From the NCBI RefSeq assembly GCF_022606295.1, contig NZ_JAHHZS010000007.1:113587-177586 (forward strand): a stretch of 64,000 bases of DNA, in the 5' to 3' direction. This stretch comes from Arthrobacter bambusae. Its GTDB lineage: Bacteria; Actinomycetota; Actinomycetes; Actinomycetales; Micrococcaceae. A program made the translations under genes and the position numbers. The notes beneath the pieces were generated by a model that worked only from the letters and a program-made list of their open reading frames with translations, was not told the origin of the DNA and did not search any database. Below, piece after piece: positions 8,134 to 16,374 of this stretch; within the stretch, counting starts at the first letter, position 1; every line of letters starts with the position of its first letter.

Positions 8134-9555
8134 TTACCTTCCCACCAATCCGGTGTGGTTGATCAGGACGTCGAGGGTCTCGTCCACCGCAGTCAATGCC
8201 CGGGCGGCCGCCTGGTAGGCGTGTTGGTTGGTGAGGAGGCTGATGTTCTCCTCGTCGAGGCTTACGGAGGCTCCTGAGGAACGCTGCCCGACGGCGGCAG
8301 CGCTCGCCGCGTCGGCGAGCTGCTGGTGCTGCTGTGCCGAACGCGACGTTGTGCCGATTCCTGTGACAATTCCGGACCATAGAACGTCGGGGGAGCCCTG
8401 CCCGGTGCCGATTTGGGCCACGGCGTCCGCGATGCTGCCGTCGAGGGCGCCGGAGCCGGGGCTGCCGGTGGCGATTCCTGCGGCGCTCGTCGGGACGACG
8501 CTGAGGGACAACGCAGCCGGAGCGCCGGGGTTGGTGGCGAAGAAGTCGAGGTTGGTGGCACCAGTGGTGGACTGTCCGGTACGGTGCACGGCATTGACGT
8601 CGTTCATCAGTTTGGTGGCGAAGGCGTTGTAGGACGCGGCGGCTTCGGCGATGGCCCCGCCGGCACCTCCCGGAGCGGCCGGGGCGAGGAGGGAGACCGC
8701 ACCGGCGAGCTTTCCGCCGTCGAGCGGTACCGCGACACCGGGGCGGTCCGCCCACTCCAACTGGACTGGCGCGCCGGGCGCGCCCATGCTTGTCTGGCCT
8801 GCCAGCGCGAGGTCGCGGTGCGAGGTGCCGGAGACGATGGCGTTCCCTCCGACGAAAACGTCCACCGTGCCGTCGGCGTTGTCCCGGACAGTGCCTCCGG
8901 CCAAGGACGAGATGGTCTCGGTCACCTGGTTGCGGGCATCAATAAGTTCGTTGGCGGAGCCTCCCGAGGCCGTCACAGAGCGGATGGTCGCGTTGAAGTT
9001 GGCCACGCGGGCGGCGGCGTCGTTCAGGGTAGAGACGGTGCTTTGGGCTTCTCCGTGGACGCGGGTCCACTGCGCGTCCACGGCCTTGTAACCGTTCGAA
9101 ACAGCATTGGCGAGGGTTGTACCTGCCTGAAGCAGCATGCCGGCGGGCGCGGCTTCTCCCGGGTTGTTGGAGATGCCTTGCCAGGAGGACCAGAAAGTCT
9201 GCAGCGCCGTGGATATCCCGGAAGGCCCCGGCTCGTTCAGCGAGCCTTCGAGCTGCTGGAGCTCGGTGGAACGGTATCCGGCGTAGCCGGCCTGGGCAGC
9301 CGTGGAACGGACGCCGGCGTCGAGGAAGCTATTGCCCAGACGGGCGATTCCATCGACGGATACGCCTTGGCCCGGCTGGACCCCGGCCGCGACAAGGCCC
9401 GTCCGGACCGGCGCGCTGAGGGCCGATTGTTCGATGCGTTGCCTTGTGTAGCCGTCCGTGCCGGCGTTGGCGATGTTCTGCCCCGCCACGTTGATCGCCT
9501 GCTGCGCTGCGGTGAGGCCCAAGTAGGCCGTATTGAGTCCGCCGAATGTGCTCAC
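8134..9555 (-). CDS. flgK: Flagellar hook-associated protein 1
   Basis: This 473-residue protein forms the first hook-filament junction ring. The N-terminus FGGLNTAYLGLTAAQQAI with NVAGQNIANAGTDGYTRQR is the rod-hook-family signature. The C-terminus (VSLDEENISLLTNQHAYQA, DETLDVLINHTGL) forms the paired D0 helix. The middle is Ala/Gly rich. The preceding gene on this strand is the flgN-like chaperone, 75 bases upstream. Confidence 0.95.
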   Translation of the reverse strand: MSTFGGLNTAYLGLTAAQQAINVAGQNIANAGTDGYTRQRIEQSALSAPVRTGLVAAGVQPGQGVSVDGIARLGNSFLDAGVRSTAAQAGYAGYRSTELQQLEGSLNEPGPSGISTALQTFWSSWQGISNNPGEAAPAGMLLQAGTTLANAVSNGYKAVDAQWTRVHGEAQSTVSTLNDAAARVANFNATIRSVTASGGSANELIDARNQVTETISSLAGGTVRDNADGTVDVFVGGNAIVSGTSHRDLALAGQTSMGAPGAPVQLEWADRPGVAVPLDGGKLAGAVSLLAPAAPGGAGGAIAEAAASYNAFATKLMNDVNAVHRTGQSTTGATNLDFFATNPGAPAALSLSVVPTSAAGIATGSPGSGALDGSIADAVAQIGTGQGSPDVLWSGIVTGIGTTSRSAQQHQQLADAASAAAVGQRSSGASVSLDEENISLLTNQHAYQAAARALTAVDETLDVLINHTGLVGR

Positions 9556-9630
9556 TGCTTTGTCCTTTGGGTGATCCGGACCTCGGGTGGTCCGGCCTTT
9601 GCTTAGCCGTCCGTGTTTGATGAGTTCCGG

Positions 9631-10131
9631 TCAGAATTGCTGGTCGAAAAGACGGGACGGGGTTGAGTCCGGGGTCCTGCCTTGGACCCCTGTCCGGCCA
9701 TGGGAGTCGTAGGTCCCGGCGGCCGGCTTCAGATCCGCCATGGTTTCCTGGGTGGAACGGACGGCAGCGCGGAGGAACTGCTCGTTTGAATCACGCAACT
9801 GCTTGATGGTGGCGGTCTGCTGCTGCATCGCATTCAGGTGCGAGGACAAGACGTCGGCCCAGGCCGCTTCCGGCGCGGACGAGGCAAGCGTGCCCAGCGA
9901 GGACTCCGCTGGCAGGCCCCATTCCTCTGCCACGGCAGCCACTTCCACCGCCCTGGCAAGGCCTGCCTTGGACAAATGTTCCAGTACTTGCTCGACTTCC
10001 CGCGTGCCATGCGGCAACCATCGGGATTTGCCCGCTGTGAGGAGCAGCTGCTCTTCCTCCAGCTTGAACGTCAGCAGGTCCAATAGCTCACGTTCCCGCC
10101 ACAGCAGGGCCGACAGTTCATGGATGGCCAT
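9631..10131 (-). CDS. flgN: FlgN-family export chaperone
   Basis: This 166-residue, mostly helical protein opens MAIHELSALLWRERELLDLL and continues LTFKLEEEQLLLTAGKSRWL, the FlgN-type coiled-coil start. FlgN binds FlgK and FlgL and holds them unfolded for export, which fits its place as first gene of the flgN-flgK-flgL-fliW operon. A similar protein starts at 63676 on the same strand, so the locus has two FlgN-like chaperones. The GTTGACCCGAC leader contains a GGAG Shine-Dalgarno, and the upstream transcript has a GGA-loop hairpin. Confidence 0.85.
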   Translation of the reverse strand: MAIHELSALLWRERELLDLLTFKLEEEQLLLTAGKSRWLPHGTREVEQVLEHLSKAGLARAVEVAAVAEEWGLPAESSLGTLASSAPEAAWADVLSSHLNAMQQQTATIKQLRDSNEQFLRAAVRSTQETMADLKPAAGTYDSHGRTGVQGRTPDSTPSRLFDQQF

Positions 10132-10180
10132 GTCGGGTCAACTCCAGTTCCGGGTTGGTTTTTCGGGTGCATTGCCGCGA

Positions 10181-10204
10181 GAAGGCACTTTCCCCTGTGC
10201 CTTC
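10181..10204 (-). promoter_or_regulatory. Leader hairpin with GGA in the loop (candidate CsrA site) in the flgN mRNA
   Basis: In the minus-strand transcript GAAGGCAC and GTGCCTTC form an 8-bp perfect stem around the loop AGGGGAAA. A GGA in a hairpin loop is the hallmark of CsrA binding. A second GGA is in the Shine-Dalgarno region (CTGGAG at 10147-10142). The assignment is inference. Confidence 0.5.
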
Positions 10205-10220
10205 GCCGCGCCAATGACAA

Positions 10221-10247
10221 CTATCGGCTGCAGTCGCCCACGCGTTA
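10221..10247 (-). promoter_or_regulatory. Sigma-28-type promoter of the flgN-flgK-flgL-fliW operon
   Basis: On the minus strand TAAC (10247-10244), exactly 15 bases, then GCCGATAG (10228-10221). The extended form CTAACG matches the flgB and flbD promoters. It lies 90 bases upstream of the flgN ATG. Confidence 0.75.
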
Positions 10248-10341
10248 GGCGTTGTTCATACATGATTTGTCTGCTTTGTCCAGTCAAGCGGCGCCCTGCG
10301 GATTTTGTGGGCTGCCGCAAAATTTCCCTGCGGATTTTTGC

Positions 10342-10368
10342 TAACCAAAAGGAACGTTGTTCCGATAA
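10342..10368 (+). promoter_or_regulatory. Sigma-28-type promoter of fliC
   Basis: TAAC (10342-10345), exactly 15 bases, then TCCGATAA (10361-10368), close to the FliA consensus TAAA-N15-GCCGATAA. It is 62 bases upstream of the fliC ATG, and transcription should begin near 10375. Confidence 0.8.
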
Positions 10369-10378
10369 CCAGAAGTGA

Positions 10379-10396
10379 CAGGCCACGGACGGCCTG
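10379..10396 (+). promoter_or_regulatory. CsrA-type hairpin in the fliC leader
   Basis: CAGGCC (10379-10384) pairs perfectly with GGCCTG (10391-10396), leaving the six-base loop ACGGAC with GGA at 10387-10389. The Shine-Dalgarno CACGGAGG (10417-10423) carries the same ACGGA core 32 bases downstream. This repeats the two-site layout of the Bacillus hag leader, where bound CsrA blocks ribosome access. CsrA and FliW are both encoded here. Confidence 0.65.
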
Positions 10397-10430
10397 GAGT
10401 ACCAGCAGACCCAATCACGGAGGAAACACC

Positions 10431-11318
10431 ATGGGCATGGCAATCAACACAAACCTGATGGCGAACAACGCCTACCGCAACCTCAGCAACACCCAGAACG
10501 ACGTGGCCAGCTCGATGCAGAAGCTTTCCAGCGGCCTGCGCATCAACAGTGCAGCTGACGACGCTGCCGGCCTGACCATCTCCGAAGGCCTCAAGTCCCA
10601 GGTTTCCGGTTCTGCCGTTGCAGCCCGCAACGCCCAGGACGGCATCTCGGTCATCCAGACCACGGAAGGCGCACTCGGCGAAGTCACCTCGATCCTGCAG
10701 CGCATGCGCGACCTTGCCGTCCAGGGCTCGTCTGACACGAACAACGCCAATGCGCGTGCAGCCATCAAGACCGAAGGCGACTCCCTCGGCCAGGAACTCG
10801 ACCGCCTGACCAAGGGTACGAACTTCAACGGCATCGACCTGCTCAAGGGCAACACCGGCACCGGCGTTTCCGCCACCGGCACCCTGAGCATCCAGGTCGG
10901 CACCGGCAGCACCGGCAACGACAAGATCGACATCAAGGTCGGCGACGTAGCCACGGCGGTCGGCAACCTGTCCGGCGCAGCCGGGGCCACCGACTTCAAC
11001 GTCACCGACACGGTGGCTGGCGACGGTACAGCTAGCGCAAACGCTCAGGCGACGATCGCCAAGATCGACACGGCGATCAAGAACATCACCACCCAGCAGG
11101 CAGGTCTGGGTGCCACCCAGAACCGCCTGCAGCACGCGATCAACACCCTGAACGTCTCCGGTGAGAACCTGCAGGCCGCACAGTCCCACATCACCGACGT
11201 CGACATGGCCCAGGAAATGGTCAAGTTCACCAAGGCCAACATCCTGCAGCAGGCCGGTACGGCCATGCTGGCACAGGCCAACCAGTCCGGCCAGGGTGTC
11301 CTCAAGCTCCTCGGCTAG
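10431..11318 (+). CDS. fliC: Flagellin
   Basis: This 295-residue filament subunit has the conserved N-terminal D0/D1 region (AINTNLMANNAYRNL, LSSGLRINSAADDAAGL, IQTTEGALGEVTSILQRMR) and the C-terminal D1/D0 region (NRLQHAINTL, DVDMAQEMVKFTKANIL, QAGTAMLAQANQ). The short variable middle is Gly/Thr rich. The ATG at 10431 is chosen because GGAGG lies seven bases upstream and homologues begin MG(M)AINTN. It is transcribed from a sigma-28-type promoter, and the leader has CsrA-type sites. A long hairpin separates it from fliD. Confidence 0.97.
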   Translation: MGMAINTNLMANNAYRNLSNTQNDVASSMQKLSSGLRINSAADDAAGLTISEGLKSQVSGSAVAARNAQDGISVIQTTEGALGEVTSILQRMRDLAVQGSSDTNNANARAAIKTEGDSLGQELDRLTKGTNFNGIDLLKGNTGTGVSATGTLSIQVGTGSTGNDKIDIKVGDVATAVGNLSGAAGATDFNVTDTVAGDGTASANAQATIAKIDTAIKNITTQQAGLGATQNRLQHAINTLNVSGENLQAAQSHITDVDMAQEMVKFTKANILQQAGTAMLAQANQSGQGVLKLLG

Positions 11319-11343
11319 AACCGGACCGCCTAGCGGATCCATC

Positions 11344-11391
11344 GCCGGTGGCGGTCAGCTCGGGTCCTGTACCCGACTGGCCGCCATTGGC
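11344..11391 (+). terminator. Long hairpin between fliC and fliD
   Basis: GGCGGTCAG-C-TCGGGT (11350-11365) pairs with ACCCGA-CTGGCCGCC (11371-11385) around the loop CCTGT; weaker pairing extends to 11344/11391. There is no T run, so it may be an mRNA 3'-end stabiliser or partial attenuator allowing some read-through into fliD. Confidence 0.6.
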
Positions 11392-11429
11392 CGTTAGCGC
11401 AGCAGCATAACTTTGGAAGGAACCCCCGA

Positions 11430-12830
11430 GTGGGAACATCGATTGACGGCCTCGCCAGCGGCCTGAACACCACCTCGATGATCGACGCGCAGATGGCCGT
11501 GGAAGCACTGCCCCAGCAGCAGCTGCAGGCCAAGGTCACCTCCGACCAGTCGATGATCAACGCGCTCAACAGCCTCAACACCCGCGTGACAGTGTTGAAC
11601 TCCCTTGCCACGTCCATCTCAGCGCCGGGCGCGACCAATCTGTTCACGGCCACCACGAACAACCCGGCCGTCACGGCCACCGCGTCCACCACGGCGACCA
11701 CGGGCTCGATCGATGTGACGGTGACCCAGTTGGCGTCCACGAAAGTCGGTGTCACCGAAGCCCTCACCACGTGGCCCACCGATGCGTCCGGCAACCCGGC
11801 ACACCTCACGCTGGTTGACAAGAGCGGCAAGGCCACCGAAATCACCCCCGCTTCCACGAGCCTTGACGATGTGGTCAAGGCCGTTAATGCCGCCGCCGGG
11901 GGAGCGACCGCGGTGAAGGTCCCGGCCGGCAACGGCACTTATCGCCTGCAACTGACCTCCAGCACGAGCGGCGCAGCGGGCGACTTCCAGGCCTATCAGG
12001 GCACTGCCGCCGATGTCACCGCAGGGACTGCAACGGACCTGTTTGCCGCGCCCACTGCCGCCATCGTCAAACCGGCTGCGGATGCCCAGGCTGTCCTGTA
12101 TGCCGGAACCGCAGCGCAGCAGACCATCACTTCGTCCAACAACACGTTCAGCGAGATCCTTCCCGGGGTTTCGGTGACCGCAACGGCCGTGAGCTCCTCA
12201 CCGGTCACCGTCACTGTCGCAAGCGACACCGCCGGCATCACAAAGAAGGCCAGCGACCTGGTCTCATCGGTGAACGATCTTTTGGGCTACATCGCGACCA
12301 GCAGCGCGGTGAGCACGACCACGAGCGCCGCCGGTGTCGCCAGCGCCCAGGGCGGTATCTTCACCGGAAACAGCTCCGTGCGGGGTATCAGCGACGCCGT
12401 TACCGAAGCGGTGGTGGCCCCGGTGAACGGCAAATCGCCCTCCGAATACGGCATCGTCATCGAAAAGGACGGCACCTTCACCTTCGACAGCGGCAAGTTC
12501 GCCTCGGCGATGGCGGCCGACCCGGCCGGAACCCAGTCCGCCTTGTCGCAGATCGCCACGAGGGTCGCCTCGGCCGCGACGAACGCCTCGGACCCGGTGA
12601 GCGGCTCCATACCGCAGCTGATCAAGGGGCAGCAGTCCGAAGTGACGGATCTGACCTCCCAGATCGCCGATTGGGATGTCAGGCTCGCGGACCGCCGCGC
12701 CTCCCTCAAGGCTGTCTACACCAACATGGAGGTCCTGCTCGGTGGCCTGAAGTCCCAGGCATCGTGGCTCACCGGCCAGATCTCCGCCCTGTCCAGCTCG
12801 TCCTCATCCTCCTCGTCGTCAGGAAACTAG
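11430..12830 (+). CDS. fliD: Flagellar filament cap / hook-associated protein 2
   Basis: This 466-residue protein forms the filament cap that guides flagellin folding. The N-terminus MGTSIDGLASGLNTTSMIDA is the FliD_N signature and the C-terminal part has the coiled-coil region (IADWDVRLADRRASLKAVYT, NMEVLLGGLKSQASWL). It ends in a serine-rich tail of about ten Ser, encoded by a TCC/TCG-rich run. The start is GTG with GGAAGGAA upstream. The middle is rich in Ala/Thr/Val. Confidence 0.95.
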   Translation: MGTSIDGLASGLNTTSMIDAQMAVEALPQQQLQAKVTSDQSMINALNSLNTRVTVLNSLATSISAPGATNLFTATTNNPAVTATASTTATTGSIDVTVTQLASTKVGVTEALTTWPTDASGNPAHLTLVDKSGKATEITPASTSLDDVVKAVNAAAGGATAVKVPAGNGTYRLQLTSSTSGAAGDFQAYQGTAADVTAGTATDLFAAPTAAIVKPAADAQAVLYAGTAAQQTITSSNNTFSEILPGVSVTATAVSSSPVTVTVASDTAGITKKASDLVSSVNDLLGYIATSSAVSTTTSAAGVASAQGGIFTGNSSVRGISDAVTEAVVAPVNGKSPSEYGIVIEKDGTFTFDSGKFASAMAADPAGTQSALSQIATRVASAATNASDPVSGSIPQLIKGQQSEVTDLTSQIADWDVRLADRRASLKAVYTNMEVLLGGLKSQASWLTGQISALSSSSSSSSSSGN

Positions 12831-12833
12831 ACC

Positions 12834-13265
12834 GTGACAGCCACAGCACTTCGAGCCAGCCAGCTCAGCAAGTACAACACCGACGCGATCCTCTCGGCCC
12901 CACCGGCCAGGCTCCTCACCATGCTGTACGACCGCCTCCTGCTGGACCTGGGCCGCGCCCAATTCGCCCAGGAGAACGCCGATTGGGGCGTCGCCAGGGA
13001 AAACCTCCTGCATGCCCAGGCGATCGTCACGGAGTTGTCCTCCACCTTGAAGACCGACGCTTGGGATGGCGCCCCCGGACTGCTGAGCATCTACCAGTAC
13101 TCGATGGAAGCCTTGATCGGGGCCAACATCTACCGCGACGTCAACCGGACCAAGGAATGTATCGCGCTGCTGGAACCGCTGCGGCAAGGCTGGCATGACG
13201 CCTCTTCGCAGCTTCCTGCCCAGGGCGCGACCGCCAGCACGATCGGGACCCTCGGTGTCGGCTGA
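12834..13265 (+). CDS. fliS: Flagellin export chaperone
   Basis: This 143-residue helical protein has the FliS pattern YNTDAILSAPPARLLTMLYD, with RENLLHAQAIVTELSSTL and IYQYSMEALIGANIYRDV. FliS binds the flagellin C-terminus and keeps it unfolded for export. It starts with GTG three bases after the fliD stop. Confidence 0.93.
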   Translation: MTATALRASQLSKYNTDAILSAPPARLLTMLYDRLLLDLGRAQFAQENADWGVARENLLHAQAIVTELSSTLKTDAWDGAPGLLSIYQYSMEALIGANIYRDVNRTKECIALLEPLRQGWHDASSQLPAQGATASTIGTLGVG

Positions 13266-13545
13266 CCCGATGCGGGAATGGTCCGACATCCTGGACCGGC
13301 TGGAAGCCGATATCGCCGTCGCGGTCTCCGGGGGAGAGCCGGTGCCCTGGAATCCCCCTGCCGAGGCCGGGCCCCTTCCGCCGGCTCTGGTGGACAGGGC
13401 ACGGAGGCTCCTTGACGCGCAGCTGGAATCCGTGAACATCCTCGGCAAAATCCGGAACGACGCCCTTGCCCACCTGGACGCACTCAGCACAGTCCCTGGA
13501 AGCCGCGATGCCTCGCGTCCGTTGATCCTCGACGTCCAAGGCTGA
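13255..13545 (+). CDS. Small helical protein next to fliS (candidate FliT-like)
   Basis: This 96-residue frame overlaps fliS by 11 bases if it starts at GTG 13255; ATG 13270 is the alternative. It contains MREWSDILDRLEADIAVAV, a Pro-rich stretch, then RARRLLDAQLESVNILGKIR, consistent with a helical bundle. The position after fliD-fliS is where fliT-type chaperones usually lie. The similarity is positional, not a recognised motif. Confidence 0.6.
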   Translation: MSADPMREWSDILDRLEADIAVAVSGGEPVPWNPPAEAGPLPPALVDRARRLLDAQLESVNILGKIRNDALAHLDALSTVPGSRDASRPLILDVQG

Positions 13546-13577
13546 AGAAAAGTACCGAAAACTATCCCTGAATCGAC

Positions 13578-13604
13578 TAACGGATCCTCGGCGCGTGCCG
13601 ATGG
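13578..13604 (+). promoter_or_regulatory. Sigma-28-type promoter of the flgB-flgE operon
   Basis: TAAC (13578-13581), exactly 15 bases, then GCCGATGG (13597-13604). It shares the extended CTAACG start with the flgN and flbD promoters. It lies 76 bases upstream of the flgB start. Confidence 0.7.
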
Positions 13605-13634
13605 TGGAAGTTGAGCAGGGATTGCTCGATGCAC

Positions 13635-13649
13635 GGCCACGGATCGGCC
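13635..13649 (+). promoter_or_regulatory. GGA-loop hairpin in the flgB leader (candidate CsrA site)
   Basis: GGCC, loop ACGGATC, GGCC: the same GGCCACGGA core as in the fliC leader (10381-10389). The stem is only four pairs and the Shine-Dalgarno here lacks a GGA, so this is weaker than the fliC site. Confidence 0.4.
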
Positions 13650-13680
13650 TCTTCATATCTATTCGCGAAGGCAGGCCGAC

Positions 13681-14022
13681 GTGTTCGACTCAGTGACTTC
13701 TGTTGCGCTTGGCAGCGCCCTGGATGGGCTCTCCTTGCGCCAGAACACCATCGCCAACAACATCGCGAACATCAATACCCCGAACTACCACGCCAAAAGG
13801 GTGCAGTTCGAAGACGCGCTCGCGGCCTCGGTGAGCGCCGGTAATGGTTACGCTGCACCCACGGTGTCTACGTCGCAGGAACCCACCCAGCTCAACGGCA
13901 ACAACGTGAACCTGGACACGGAAACCCTCTCCAACGTGGACACCGTCCTGCGCTACCAGTTCGCGGCCCGGGCCGTCGGAGACGAATTCACCGCGATCCG
14001 CACGGCCCTGAGGACCAGCTGA
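13681..14022 (+). CDS. flgB: Flagellar proximal rod protein
   Basis: This 113-residue protein starts with GTG; GCAGG lies upstream. It has the rod-family motif IANNIANINTPNYHAKRVQF and the C-terminal NVDTVLRYQFAARAVGDEF. It opens the long flgB-flgC-fliE-fliF operon and overlaps flgC by one base. Confidence 0.95.
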   Translation: MFDSVTSVALGSALDGLSLRQNTIANNIANINTPNYHAKRVQFEDALAASVSAGNGYAAPTVSTSQEPTQLNGNNVNLDTETLSNVDTVLRYQFAARAVGDEFTAIRTALRTS

Positions 14023-14414
14023 TGACTTTCGACGCGATCGGCATTGCCGGCTCCGCCCTGACTGTCCACCGCAAGTGGCTCGATGCCGTCTCGGACAACC
14101 TCGCGAACATCAACGACGTGTCCCGCACCAGCGGCAAGGCCTTCCAAGCCCGCTACGTCGAAGCCGCCGAAGGCAGCGATGGAAACGGTGTGTACGTCAA
14201 GAGCACCCCCCAGGGCAGTGCCACCGGCAGGCTGGTGTACCAACCGGACCATCCCCTTGCCGACGCCCAGGGGTACGTGCGTTACCCGGACATCGACCTC
14301 TCCGAACAAATGGGTGCGCTGATTGTGGCGCAACGCGGCTACCAGGCCAACGCGCAAGTTGTCGACCGTGCCCGTGAGACTTACCAAGCAGCGCTCGAGA
14401 TAGGAAAATCCTGA
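14022..14414 (+). CDS. flgC: Flagellar proximal rod protein
   Basis: This 130-residue protein carries AIGIAGSALTVHRKWLDAV with VSDNLANINDVSRTSGKAF, and the C-terminal helix LIVAQRGYQANAQVVDRARE. The start overlaps the flgB stop and its own stop overlaps fliE by one base, so translation is coupled. Confidence 0.95.
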   Translation: MTFDAIGIAGSALTVHRKWLDAVSDNLANINDVSRTSGKAFQARYVEAAEGSDGNGVYVKSTPQGSATGRLVYQPDHPLADAQGYVRYPDIDLSEQMGALIVAQRGYQANAQVVDRARETYQAALEIGKS

Positions 14415-14755
14415 TGGCTTTGGACCCGATCGGCGCAATTCAGGGCAGCGGGGGTCTTTCCGTGCAGGGCGTCACCGGCACCGGCTACCTGGGCAGCACA
14501 GACAGCGTCAGCGGAACCACCGGGGCGGCGGGCGGCAACGGCTTTGCGACGGCGCTGACCGGTGCCGTGGACAACCTCCAGTCACTGCAATCGACGTCGA
14601 ACCAGCTGGCGGTATCTGCGGTGACGGGCAACCTCGACGACATCCACAAAGCGACGATCGCCGCCACGCGCGCCCAGATCACCATGGAGCTTGTCTCCAC
14701 GGTACGGAACAAGGGCGTTGACGCGTTCAACGAGATCATGAGGATGCAGGCCTGA
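14414..14755 (+). CDS. fliE: Flagellar MS-ring/rod junction protein
   Basis: This 113-residue protein has the FliE core DNLQSLQSTSNQLAVSAVTG, then LDDIHKATIAATRAQITMEL and VSTVRNKGVDAFNEIMRMQ. It joins the MS ring to the rod. It overlaps flgC and fliF by one base each. Confidence 0.95.
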   Translation: MALDPIGAIQGSGGLSVQGVTGTGYLGSTDSVSGTTGAAGGNGFATALTGAVDNLQSLQSTSNQLAVSAVTGNLDDIHKATIAATRAQITMELVSTVRNKGVDAFNEIMRMQA

Positions 14756-16374
14756 TGCCCCCACAGATTGCCGCTTTCTTCCGCAAGATAGGCGATGGAT
14801 TCAAGGGCTTCACCGCCGGGCAGCGCACCATCGCCATCATCGGCATCGCCGTCCTGGTGCTCGGCGGAGTGGCCCTGTCAGCATGGTTGGGGAAGCCGTC
14901 CTACTCGCCGCTGTTCTCGGGCTTGAAGGACACGGACGCCAACAGCATCGTGGAGCAGCTGCGCAAGGACAACGTCCCGTACGAGCTCAGCAACGGCGGT
15001 TCCACCATCCTTGTCCCCGACGACAAGGTCAACGACGAACGGCTGAAAGCGGCCGCGGCGGGCCTGCCGGCGGCCGCGGCCACCGGCTATTCGCTGCTGG
15101 ACAAGCTCGGAGTGACCTCCTCCGAATTCCAGCAGACCGTGACGTACAAGCGCGCGCTTGAGGGCGAACTCGCCACCACCATCCAGGCCATGGACGGCGT
15201 CAAGACCGCCGCCGTTCAGCTCGCCCTTCCGGCAAAAACGGTGTTCACCGCTACGACTCCCGACGCCACGGCATCCGTGTTCGTGGAAACGCAGCCGGGT
15301 ATCACCCTGTCCGCAGATAAGGTCCAGGCAATCGTGCACTTGACCTCGGCGGCGATCGAAAACCTGAAGCCAACGAACGTGACCGTGGTGGACTCCCAAG
15401 GCAACGTCCTCTCCACTGTGGGTGGGGGAGCCACAGGGTCCTCGTCCAAGCAAGCCGCCGACTACCAGCAACGCACCTCCGATTCGGTGAAGGCCGTCCT
15501 GGACCGGGTAGTCGGCCCCGGCAACGCCACCGTCGCGGTCGCGGCCGACGTGACTGCAGAGTCCGCGCAGCAGCGCAGCGAGACCTTCTCCACCGCCAAG
15601 GATGCCGCTCCGCTCAGCGAGAGCACCAAGACCGAGAAGTACACGGGAACCGGCGGCGGCGCCTCCGGTGTCCTGGGCCCGGACAACATTGCCGTGCCGG
15701 GCGGCACCAACGGCAACGGGACCTTCGACTCCAGCGACACCACCAAGAACAACGCCGTCAACAAGGTCACGGAGGACCGCACCATTCCGCAAGGCGCCCT
15801 CAAACGCCAGACGATCTCCGTCGCCATCAACCAGGCCGCGGCGGCCGGACTCAACGTCAACTCCGTCAAGGCGCTCGTCACTTCCGCGGCCGGCGTCGAT
15901 CCCACCCGCGGCGACGTGGTCACGGTTGAGGTGCTGCCCTTCAGCACTTCCGCTGCAGACGCAGCGACACAGGCGCTGGGCGCGGCAAAAGCGCAAGCCG
16001 ATGCCAAGCAACAGTCGGATTTGATGAATACCCTCATCCTGGCCGGAAGCGTCCTGCTGGCCGTGGTCGCGCTGATTGTGCTGGTGCTGATCCTCCTGCG
16101 CCGCCGCCAGCGCCGCGAGCCCGTCGACCTTGGCGAGCGGATGGACTACGAGATGCTGCCCCCAGCGGTGTCCGCTCCGGCGCTCGAAGGGCCCCCCGCC
16201 ACGTCGGCGATCGAACTGCCGCCTGTGCATCCGGTTCCGGCGTTGCCGATGTCCGGAGCCGAAGCTCTCGACGGCGAACGGCGGCGGGCGCAGATTGAGG
16301 CCATGGTTGCCGAGAACCCGGCACGGACCGCCGATTACCTGCGGGGACTCATGGATGAAAGGCAGCCGGTATGA
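14755..16374 (+). CDS. fliF: Flagellar MS-ring protein
   Basis: This 539-residue protein is the basal-body membrane ring. TM1 is at residues about 24-44 (IAIIGIAVLVLGGVALSAWL) and TM2 at about 425-447 (LILAGSVLLAVVALIVLVLI). Between them are the ring-building motifs (YSPLFSGLKDTDANSIVEQL, TTIQAMDGVKTAAVQLALP, NVTVVDSQGNVLS). The C-terminal tail with ENPARTADYLRGLM is the FliG-binding helix. It overlaps fliG by four bases (ATGA). Confidence 0.96.
   Translation: MPPQIAAFFRKIGDGFKGFTAGQRTIAIIGIAVLVLGGVALSAWLGKPSYSPLFSGLKDTDANSIVEQLRKDNVPYELSNGGSTILVPDDKVNDERLKAAAAGLPAAAATGYSLLDKLGVTSSEFQQTVTYKRALEGELATTIQAMDGVKTAAVQLALPAKTVFTATTPDATASVFVETQPGITLSADKVQAIVHLTSAAIENLKPTNVTVVDSQGNVLSTVGGGATGSSSKQAADYQQRTSDSVKAVLDRVVGPGNATVAVAADVTAESAQQRSETFSTAKDAAPLSESTKTEKYTGTGGGASGVLGPDNIAVPGGTNGNGTFDSSDTTKNNAVNKVTEDRTIPQGALKRQTISVAINQAAAAGLNVNSVKALVTSAAGVDPTRGDVVTVEVLPFSTSAADAATQALGAAKAQADAKQQSDLMNTLILAGSVLLAVVALIVLVLILLRRRQRREPVDLGERMDYEMLPPAVSAPALEGPPATSAIELPPVHPVPALPMSGAEALDGERRRAQIEAMVAENPARTADYLRGLMDERQPV

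Noticed and set aside
14878..16230. 450-codon frame opposite fliF
   Set aside because: Antisense open frame caused by high GC; fliF has all family motifs.
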